A stretch of DNA of 64,000 nt from Rhizobium sp. LC145 (GTDB taxonomy: Bacteria > Pseudomonadota > Alphaproteobacteria > Rhizobiales > Rhizobiaceae), in the NCBI RefSeq assembly GCF_001005825.1, contig NZ_LBHV01000003.1, positions 558,001 to 622,000 of the forward strand, in the 5' to 3' direction. Each line of letters opens with the position of its first letter. Position 1 is the first letter of the stretch. Below the pieces are notes generated by a model. That model saw only the letters and a program-made list of their open reading frames with translations. It was not told the DNA's origin and did not search any database. Positions 56,740-64,000 of this stretch are shown one piece after another. A program made the position numbers and the translations under genes.

Positions 56740-56972
56740 CTGTTGCTTGCGATCACAACGGGGATCATGAGATCGCCCCAGTGGCCGTCTCCGCCATGAT
56801 GGCGCGCGGAGCGGACGAGTTCCACGGAAACGCCCGCCTCGACCGCCTTTATGACGGAATGGTTGAGCCGGTGCAGGTCGTTGGCCAGCGAACGGATCGC
56901 CGCCTGCTGATCGGCCGTCATGCTGGTGGATTGCTCTTCTGCGCGTTCCTTGACGCGGGTCTGGACGTTCAT
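56736..56972 (-). CDS. Small soluble protein, 78 aa
   Basis: 78 residues, beginning MNVQTRVKERAEEQSTSMTA, then a helical middle (DLHRLNHSVIKAVEAGVSVE) and ending GDLMIPVVIASNR. The ATG at 56972 is preceded by GAGAGGAG, a strong ribosome site; codons further upstream run into the repeat region and are not used. It overlaps the 40-residue ORF by four bases. I do not recognise it; it lies 183 bases downstream of the aceA stop on the same strand. Confidence 0.6.
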   Translation of the reverse strand: MNVQTRVKERAEEQSTSMTADQQAAIRSLANDLHRLNHSVIKAVEAGVSVELVRSARHHGGDGHWGDLMIPVVIASNR

Positions 56973-57007
56973 GGCATTTCTCCTCTCTCGGGGTTCTTGA
57001 AAAATGA

Positions 57008-57149
57008 CCCCTCCCCAGCCCCTCCCCACAAGGGGGAGGGGGACTATGCCGCGCGTCTCGTATTCCACCTCAAACTCATGGGGTGAGTAAGGGTAGGAGG
57101 GTCGCTGCTGGTAGCCCCTCCCCCTTGTGGGGAGGGGTTGGGGAGGGGT
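57008..57149. repeat. Inverted repeat of CCCCTCCCC-rich arms downstream of aceA
   Basis: Left arm 57008-57042 (CCCCTCCCCAGCCCCTCCCC, then ACAAGGGGGAGGGG) and right arm 57114-57149 (GCCCCTCCCCCTTGTGGGGA, then GGGGTTGGGGAGGGG) are near-perfect reverse complements. Each arm itself folds as a hairpin. The element lies between the aceA stop and the 78-residue ORF and looks like a member of a genome-wide palindromic repeat family; similar CTTGTGGGGAG cores occur at 38565-38590 and 60086-60113. Confidence 0.7.
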
Positions 57150-57155
57150 AGCTCG

Positions 57156-58445
<1,290 letters not shown>

Positions 58446-58652
58446 TATCCTCTTTCCCGTTGAAAATTGCCACGCATCCCATGGCGAGGTCGTGTGACCG
58501 AATTTACAGAAGAGAAGGCATTACCGCCAGAAAAGTTGCGAAAACAGCGCTATGAAAGAGGTTATGTTGTCTTGCGTTTCACAAACTGTTCTGTGAAGAT
58601 GTAAATCTAGTAAAACTTAGTTGGGGCCTTCGAATTGTAAAAGGTGTAACAG
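58446..58652. promoter_or_regulatory. Divergent promoter region aceA / ScfR-type regulator with palindrome
   Basis: Two sites stand out in this 207-base region. TTCACA-aactgttc-TGTGAA at 58578-58597 is a perfect 6-base inverted repeat. AAAAGTTGCGAAAA at 58531-58544 is loosely like the AAACTTTGCAAA box bound by RamB in Corynebacterium. Either could be the operator of the adjacent regulator. No further structure is obvious. Confidence 0.45.
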
Positions 58653-60068
58653 ATGGCGGAGCGGAAGATTTTCGCAGGGCCGCGCGTCCGGCGCGTCCGG
58701 ATCGGCCTTGGATTGACCCAGACGGCAATGGCCGAGGCGCTCGGCATTTCGCCGTCTTATCTCAATCTGATCGAGCGCAATCAGCGGCCGCTCACGGTTC
58801 AGCTCCTCCTGAAGCTTGCCACCGTCTACAAGGTCGATCTCGATGCCTTGCAGGGGGAGGGCGGAGGCTTGGCGAGCCAATTGCGCGAGGTCTTTTCCGA
58901 TCCGCTGCTGGTCGGCGAAATTCCGGGCGACCAGGAAATCATCGAAGTGGCCGAAGCCGCCCCCAATGCCGCGCTCGGCATGATGAAGCTCTATCGCGCC
59001 TATCGGGAGCAGGCCGCGCGGCTTTCCGATCTTTCCGATCTTCTGGCGCGCGAAGGTCATGAGACGTCGATCGCCGGTGCGCGGCTGCCGATCGACGAAG
59101 TGCGGGAGACACTGGAGCGCCGGCCGAATTCCTTCTCCCGGATAGAAGACGCCGCGGAAGCGTTTGCCGAAAGACTTGCCGGCGGCGACGATCTGCCGGG
59201 CGCCCTCAAGGGCTGGCTGAAGGCGGAACATGGCATCGTGGTTCGCACGCTGCCGGATCACGTCATGCCGGATCTGCGCCGCCGCTATGACCGCCATTCG
59301 ATGCGGCTTTTCCTGTCGGAAAGGCTTTCGCCCTTCGACCGCACTCGCGAGCTTGCCATGGAAGCAGCACTTCTGGCGCTCGGGCCGGAGATCATGGCGG
59401 AGCTGGATGCGCTTGTCCTTTCCACCGGCGAGGCCCGGCGCATCGCCCGTTTCGAACTCGCCCGCTATGCGGCTCATGCGCTGATGATGCCCTATGCGCC
59501 GTTCCTCGCCGCCGCGCAGCGGGCCCGCTACGATATCGATGTCCTTCGCGGACGCTTCGACGTCTCGTTCGAGCAGGCGGCGACGCGCCTTACCACGCTC
59601 TGTCGCGCCAGCGCCGCGGGCATCCCCTTCTTCCTGCTGGAACTCGATCATGCCGGCAACGCGATCCGCCGTGCCGGCGCGCAAGGCTTTCCGCAGGCGC
59701 GCTTCGGCGGCCTCTGTCCGAAGCTCGGCATCCACACGGCCTTCGCCCAGCCGGGGCAGGTGCTGGTCGATGCGGTGGAGATGATGGACGGCAACGCCTT
59801 CCTGACGCTTTCCCGCACGCTGGAAGGGCCGCAGGCCGGTTTCGGGGAGCGGGTGCGGCGCACGGCGCTCCTCATCGGCTGCGACCTCCCCCGCGCCGGC
59901 GAAACAGTCTATGGGGATGTGGTGGCGGCATCGGCGAAAGTGCTCGCCGGCACGGCCTGCCGCCTCTGCGAACGGCGGGGCTGTCTCTCCCGCGCCGAAC
60001 CGCCGCTGACCCGCCCGCTCGGGCTCGACGAGATGGTGACGGGGCTTAGCGCGTTCGATTTCCAGTAG
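58653..60068 (+). CDS. ScfR/RamB-type short-chain fatty acyl regulator (XRE HTH)
   Basis: 471 residues. N-terminal XRE helix-turn-helix (RVRRVRIGLGLTQTAMAEAL, SPSYLNLIERNQRPLTVQ), a middle DUF955/ImmA-like segment without the metal-binding HExxH motif (the corresponding stretch is TRELAMEAALLALGPEI), RYAAHALMMPYAPFLAAAQR, and a C-terminal DUF2083-like domain with a cluster of cysteines (GTACRLCERRGCL). Proteins of this type regulate acetate/propionate genes such as aceA. Ribosome site is weak. Divergent from aceA. Confidence 0.85.
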   Translation: MAERKIFAGPRVRRVRIGLGLTQTAMAEALGISPSYLNLIERNQRPLTVQLLLKLATVYKVDLDALQGEGGGLASQLREVFSDPLLVGEIPGDQEIIEVAEAAPNAALGMMKLYRAYREQAARLSDLSDLLAREGHETSIAGARLPIDEVRETLERRPNSFSRIEDAAEAFAERLAGGDDLPGALKGWLKAEHGIVVRTLPDHVMPDLRRRYDRHSMRLFLSERLSPFDRTRELAMEAALLALGPEIMAELDALVLSTGEARRIARFELARYAAHALMMPYAPFLAAAQRARYDIDVLRGRFDVSFEQAATRLTTLCRASAAGIPFFLLELDHAGNAIRRAGAQGFPQARFGGLCPKLGIHTAFAQPGQVLVDAVEMMDGNAFLTLSRTLEGPQAGFGERVRRTALLIGCDLPRAGETVYGDVVAASAKVLAGTACRLCERRGCLSRAEPPLTRPLGLDEMVTGLSAFDFQ

Positions 60069-60085
60069 TCCCTTGTGGCGGCGCA

Positions 60086-60113
60086 CATTTCCCCTCTTGT
60101 GGGGAGGAAATTT
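60086..60113. repeat. Palindromic hairpin after the ScfR-type gene
   Basis: ATTTCCCCTCTTGTGGGGAG followed by GAAAT forms a hairpin 18 bases downstream of the regulator stop. The core is like those of the repeat elements at 38565-38590 and 57008-57149 and may also terminate transcription. Confidence 0.5.
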
Positions 60114-60196
60114 CCTTCTTACTCTGGTTGAAAAACATGCGGGAATTCATGCGCGGCGCCCCCGCCTGCGCGGGAAAAACTGGAACAGGAGAGATC

Positions 60197-61294
60197 ATGA
60201 AAACCCATTTGCTCCGTCTTGCCGCCGCCGTTGCCGCGTCGGCGATTGCCGCCACCGCTGCCATGGCGCAGGAACGGGTGGTGCATGTCTTCAACTGGTC
60301 CGACTATATCGATGAATCGGTCCTAGCGGATTTCACCAAGGAAACCGGCATCAAGGTCGTCTACGACGTGTTCGACAACAACGAAATCGTCGAGACCAAG
60401 CTGCTCGCCGGCGGTTCGGGTTACGATGTTGTGGTCCCGACCGGTCCTTTCCTTGCCCGCCAGATCCAGGCCGGCGTTTTCCAGAAGCTCGACAAGTCGA
60501 AGCTGCCGAACCTTTCCAATCTCTGGCCGGAAATTTCGGAGCGGCTCGCCAAGTACGATCCCGGCAACGAATATGCCGTGAACTACATGTGGGGCACGAC
60601 CGGCATCGGCTACAATGTCGAGAAGGTGAAGGCCGCGCTCGGCGATGTGCCGATCGACAGTTGGGACATCATCTTCAAGCCGGAGAACGCCGAAAAGCTG
60701 AAGGCATGCGGCATCAATATCCTGGATGCTTCCGACGAGACCTTCGCCATTGCCATGAATTACCTTGGCAAGGACCCCGACAGCAAGGAGACCGCCGATC
60801 TCGAGGCCGGCGGCGAGGTTTACCAGAAGATCCGCCCCTTCGTCCGCTCTTTCAACTCATCCGCCTATATCGACGAACTTGCCAATGGCGATACCTGCAT
60901 CACCATCGGCTGGTCGGGCGACGTGCTGCAGGCGAAAGACCGTGCTGAGGAAGCCGGCAAAGGCGTGCAGGTCAACTATGTGATCCCCAAGGAAGGCACC
61001 TATATGTGGTTCGACAATCTCGCGATCCCGGCGGATGCGAAGAATGTCGAAGAGGCGCATGCCTTCATCAACTACATGATGAAGCCGGAAGTCATCGCCA
61101 AGTCGTCGAACTATGTGCAGTATGCGAACGGAAACCTCGCTTCCCAGCAGTTCATCGACAAGGAAGTGCTGGAAAATCCCTCCGTCTATCCTCCCGCCGA
61201 AGTGCTTTCCAAACTCTTCGTCATTTCGTCCTATGGGCCCAAAGAGCAGCGCGTGTTGAACCGAGTCTGGACGAAGATCAAGACCGGTAGCTGA
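60197..61294 (+). CDS. potF: Polyamine (putrescine) ABC transporter substrate-binding protein, PotF type
   Basis: 365 residues. Signal peptide residues 1-24 (LLRLAAAVAASAIAATAAMA, cleavage before QERV). Periplasmic binding protein of the PotD/PotF family: VHVFNWSDYIDESVLADFTK, GSGYDVVVPTGPFLARQIQA and the C-terminal NYMMKPEVIAKSSNYVQYAN. ATG 60197 with AGGAGAG upstream was chosen over the open frame from 60128, which lacks a site. Followed by a strong terminator, then potG. The puuAB-like genes at 49-51.8 kb could use the imported substrate. Confidence 0.9.
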   Translation: MKTHLLRLAAAVAASAIAATAAMAQERVVHVFNWSDYIDESVLADFTKETGIKVVYDVFDNNEIVETKLLAGGSGYDVVVPTGPFLARQIQAGVFQKLDKSKLPNLSNLWPEISERLAKYDPGNEYAVNYMWGTTGIGYNVEKVKAALGDVPIDSWDIIFKPENAEKLKACGINILDASDETFAIAMNYLGKDPDSKETADLEAGGEVYQKIRPFVRSFNSSAYIDELANGDTCITIGWSGDVLQAKDRAEEAGKGVQVNYVIPKEGTYMWFDNLAIPADAKNVEEAHAFINYMMKPEVIAKSSNYVQYANGNLASQQFIDKEVLENPSVYPPAEVLSKLFVISSYGPKEQRVLNRVWTKIKTGS

Positions 61295-61299
61295 GTTGA

Positions 61300-61330
61300 G
61301 AAAAGGGCAGGCGATGCGCCTGCCCTTTTC
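61300..61330 (+). terminator. Strong intrinsic hairpin between potF and potG
   Basis: A perfect 14-base-pair stem (GAAAAGGGCAGGCG / CGCCTGCCCTTTTC) with a three-base loop ATG lies six bases after the potF stop. The U tract is inside the 3' arm. It probably limits read-through, so that binding protein is made in excess over the membrane components, as in many ABC operons. Confidence 0.85.
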
Positions 61331-61370
61331 GGCTTGGCGTGAGTGTTAACGGGGCGAATTGGGGTGGGGC

Positions 61371-62519
61371 ATGGCGAAATCTCTCGGACCGGTAAAGCGT
61401 AAATTCTCACCTTGGACGGACCCTGCCGCGGTTCCCTTCATCCGTTTCGAGAACATCACCAAGCGTTTCGGCGACTTCACCGCCGTCGACAATCTGACCC
61501 TCGACATCTACGAGCGGGAGTTTTTCTCGCTTCTCGGCCCTTCGGGCTGCGGCAAGACCACGCTGATGCGCATGCTGGCGGGCTTCGAGGAGCCGACCGA
61601 GGGCCGCATCCTGCTGCAGGGCAAGGATATTTCCGGCGTACCGCCCTATCGCCGCCCCACCAACATGATGTTCCAGAGCTATGCGCTCTTCCCGCATATG
61701 ACGGTGGAGAAGAACATCGCCTTCGGCCTCCAGCAGGACAATCTCCCGAAAGGGGAGATCGCTGCCCGCGTCGAGGAGATGCTCAAGCTCGTCAAGCTCG
61801 AGTCCTTCGCCAAGCGCAAGCCCAACCAGCTTTCCGGCGGCCAGCGCCAGCGCGTCGCGCTCGCCCGCTCGCTCGCCAAGCGTCCGAAGGTGCTGCTGCT
61901 CGACGAACCGCTCGGCGCGCTCGACAAGAAGCTGCGCGAGGAAACCCAATTCGAGCTGATGGACATCCAGACCAATCTCGGCCTCACCTTCTTCATCGTG
62001 ACCCACGACCAGGAGGAGGCGATGACGGTCTCGGACCGCATCGCGGTGATGGACAAGGGCGTCATCGTGCAGGTGGCGACGCCCGCGGAAATCTATGAGG
62101 CGCCGAACAGCCGCTATGTCGCGGATTTCATCGGCGACATCAACATCCTTGAGGGAACGGTCGTCGCGACCGAAAATACGCCCGGCGTCGTGCGGCTGGA
62201 TAGCAGCGGCGTCGCGGTGGCCGTCGAGCAGGAATGCCAGGTGGTGAAGGGCGATCAGGTCGCCTTCGCGATCCGCCCGGAAAAGGTGCGCATGTCCCTC
62301 GATGCGCCGGCCGAGACCTCTGTGAACGCGGTATACGGCGAGGTCTGGGACATCGGTTACCTCGGAGATTTCTCCGTCTTCCTCGTCAAGCTCGCCGATG
62401 ACCGCATTGTTCGCGCCGCCCAGGCCAATGTCTCGCGCCTGGTCGACCGGCCGGTTACCTTCGGCGACATGGTCTGGCTCACCTGGCCGCGCGATGCCGG
62501 CATCGTTCTGACACGATAG
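61371..62519 (+). CDS. potG: Polyamine ABC transporter ATPase, PotG type
   Basis: 382 residues. Walker A GPSGCGKTT in FSLLGPSGCGKTTLMRMLAG, signature QLSGGQRQRVALARSLAKRP, Walker B VLLLDEPLGALD, switch FIVTHDQEEAMTVSDRI, then a TOBE domain. It powers polyamine import. ATG 61371, preceded by GGGGTGGGG, was chosen over the TTG at 61359. Followed 10 bases later by potH. Confidence 0.94.
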   Translation: MAKSLGPVKRKFSPWTDPAAVPFIRFENITKRFGDFTAVDNLTLDIYEREFFSLLGPSGCGKTTLMRMLAGFEEPTEGRILLQGKDISGVPPYRRPTNMMFQSYALFPHMTVEKNIAFGLQQDNLPKGEIAARVEEMLKLVKLESFAKRKPNQLSGGQRQRVALARSLAKRPKVLLLDEPLGALDKKLREETQFELMDIQTNLGLTFFIVTHDQEEAMTVSDRIAVMDKGVIVQVATPAEIYEAPNSRYVADFIGDINILEGTVVATENTPGVVRLDSSGVAVAVEQECQVVKGDQVAFAIRPEKVRMSLDAPAETSVNAVYGEVWDIGYLGDFSVFLVKLADDRIVRAAQANVSRLVDRPVTFGDMVWLTWPRDAGIVLTR

Positions 62520-62529
62520 GGGAACCCGC

Positions 62530-63441
62530 ATGGCCGAGACCAGCGCCACCACCACCCACGCGTCACCCGCCCGCTGGCTGGTGGTCGCGGTTCCCTATCT
62601 CTGGCTGCTGCTCTTCTTCGCCGCGCCCTTCTTCATCATCCTCAAGATATCGCTCTCAGATACCGCGATCGCGATGCCGCCCTACACGCCGGTCTTTCAG
62701 GGCTTCGGTGCGATCCGCGATTTCTTCTCCAATCTCGACATGGAGAACTATCTCTTCCTCACGGAAGATCCGCTCTATGTGCAGTCCTATCTCTCGTCCC
62801 TCAGAATCGCGCTGATCTCGACGCTGCTGCTTCTCCTGATCGGCTATCCGATCGCGCTTGCCATGGCGCGTGCGCCGACGACCATCCGGCCGCTGCTGGT
62901 CATGCTGGTGATCCTGCCCTTCTGGACCTCGTTCCTCATCCGCGTGTATGCCTGGATCGGCATCCTGAAGCCGGACGGGCTCCTAACGCTCCTGCTCCAG
63001 ACAGTAGGCTTCCTCGGGCCGAACGATCAGGTGCAGATTTTCCGCACCGACATCGCCGTCTTCATCGGTATCGTCTATTCCTATCTTCCCTTCATGGTGC
63101 TGCCGCTCTATTCGGCGCTGGAGAAGATGGACAATACGCTCCTGGAGGCCGCGAACGACCTCGGCTGCCCGCCTCTCAAGGCCTTCTGGAAGATCACCTT
63201 TCCTCTTTCGCTGCCAGGCGTCATCGCGGGCTCGATGATCTGCTTCATCCCGATCACGGGGGAATTCGTCATCCCCGATCTGCTCGGAGGCGCCGATACG
63301 CTGATGATCGGCAAGACGCTCTGGACGGAGTTCTTCGGCAACCGCGACTGGCCGCTTGCCTCGGCGGTCGCCGTCCTCCTGCTCCTCGCGCTGGTGGTGC
63401 CGATCGTCATCTTCCAGAACCAGCAGAAGAAGGTGGTTTAG
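62530..63441 (+). CDS. potH: Polyamine ABC transporter permease, PotH type
   Basis: 303 residues, six membrane segments beginning at WLVVAVPYLWLLLFFAAPFF. The EAA loop reads LEAANDLGCPPLKAFWKITF. Inner-membrane channel with PotI. The stop is directly followed by the potI ATG. Confidence 0.94.
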   Translation: MAETSATTTHASPARWLVVAVPYLWLLLFFAAPFFIILKISLSDTAIAMPPYTPVFQGFGAIRDFFSNLDMENYLFLTEDPLYVQSYLSSLRIALISTLLLLLIGYPIALAMARAPTTIRPLLVMLVILPFWTSFLIRVYAWIGILKPDGLLTLLLQTVGFLGPNDQVQIFRTDIAVFIGIVYSYLPFMVLPLYSALEKMDNTLLEAANDLGCPPLKAFWKITFPLSLPGVIAGSMICFIPITGEFVIPDLLGGADTLMIGKTLWTEFFGNRDWPLASAVAVLLLLALVVPIVIFQNQQKKVV

Positions 63442-64000
63442 ATGAAATCGTCAAAGTTCGACGCCACCGTCCTGACCCTCGGTTTTGCCTTCCTCTATAT
63501 CCCGATCATCATCCTGGTGGTCTATTCCTTCAACGCTTCCCGGCTCGTGACGGTCTGGGGAGGGTTTTCGCTGCATTGGTATCGCACCGTGTGGTCTAAC
63601 CAGGGGCTCATGGATGCCGCCTGGGTGACGGCCCGCGTCGGCCTTCTCAGTGCGACGATCGGCACGGTGCTCGGCACGCTCGCTGCGCTGGCGCTTGTCC
63701 GCTACGGGCGGTTTCCCGGCCGCATGCTGTTTTCCGGCATGATCTATGCGCCGCTCGTCATGCCGGAGGTCATCACCGGTCTTTCGCTGCTCCTGCTCTT
63801 TGTCGCGGCAGGCATCGATCGCGGCTTCTGGACGGTCACGATCGCGCATACGACTTTCACCATGTGCTATGTGGCGATCGTCGTGCAATCGCGCCTGCTC
63901 ACTTTCGACCGCAGTCTGGAGGAGGCCGCGCTCGATCTCGGCAGCCCGCCTGTGAAAACCTTCTTCACGATCACCCTGCCGCTGATCCTGCCCGCCGTGC
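63442..64000 (+). CDS. potI: Polyamine ABC transporter permease, PotI type (partial)
   Basis: The gene starts at ATG 63442 right after the potH stop and runs off the window; 186 residues are seen. It begins MKSSKFDATVLTLGFAFLYI with the first membrane segment, and shows the EAA loop LEEAALDLGSPPVKTFFTI near the end. It would pair with PotH. The missing part lies beyond 64000. Confidence 0.9.
   Translation, partial: MKSSKFDATVLTLGFAFLYIPIIILVVYSFNASRLVTVWGGFSLHWYRTVWSNQGLMDAAWVTARVGLLSATIGTVLGTLAALALVRYGRFPGRMLFSGMIYAPLVMPEVITGLSLLLLFVAAGIDRGFWTVTIAHTTFTMCYVAIVVQSRLLTFDRSLEEAALDLGSPPVKTFFTITLPLILPAV

Overview
The window reads as chromosomal DNA of a GC-rich alphaproteobacterium of the Rhizobiaceae. 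The evidence is the gene order icpA-cheS-cheY1-cheA-cheW-cheR-cheB-cheY2-cheD-cheT-fliF, the LuxR-type pair visN/visR, flaF/flbT, an aglEFGAK alpha-glucoside operon and a zwf-pgl-edd operon. As I recall it, this follows the Sinorhizobium (Ensifer) meliloti chromosome closely. No plasmid, phage, insertion-sequence or CRISPR signature was seen, and no tRNA or rRNA gene was recognised.

Layout. (1) 0.15-1.0 kb: a tiny membrane protein and an alkylbase DNA glycosylase. (2) 1.3-9.7 kb: a tightly coupled chemotaxis operon. (3) 9.8-33.4 kb: flagellar genes, namely fliF, the regulators visN/visR, a leftward block flhB-fliG-fliN-fliM-motA, and a rightward block from a DUF1217-like gene to fliR and accessory genes. 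(4) 33.5-37 kb: a degenerate glycosyltransferase-like protein, a Wzz/GNVR-type polysaccharide protein and folD. (5) 37-43.6 kb: alpha-glucoside ABC transporter and alpha-glucosidase. (6) 43.8-49 kb: a PilZ-like protein, a PIN-toxin module, then edd, pgl and zwf on the minus strand. (7) 49-51.8 kb: putrescine-catabolism genes of puuB/puuA type. (8) 51.9-60.1 kb: a flavoprotein, a Cache-domain chemoreceptor, a LysR regulator, small ORFs, isocitrate lyase and a divergent ScfR/RamB-type regulator. (9) 60.2-64 kb: a putrescine/polyamine ABC transporter, cut by the window end.

The outstanding observation is at 23447-24139. The ORF where flgG should be starts as FlgG and ends as FlgE, with the switch near 23873-23881, and is followed directly by flgK. 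In the S. meliloti order the missing interval holds flgA, flgI, motE, flgH, fliL, fliP, the flagellins, motB, motC, motD, the hook-length region, rem and most of flgE. The sequence therefore looks like a large in-frame deletion that fused two rod/hook genes and removed the filament, stator-partner and export-core genes. The chemotaxis genes, motA, fliQ, fliR, flhA and flhB remain open. Unless those functions are encoded elsewhere, the cell should lack a working flagellum. An assembly artefact must be excluded first.

Other points worth attention: a globin-coupled receptor (IcpA) that lacks the proximal haem histidine and whose best ATG is one base out of frame; an agl operon without the usual adjacent AglR regulator; a PIN toxin paired with an unrecognised 56-residue partner; an aceA/ScfR-type divergent promoter with a palindrome; and several palindromic repeats.
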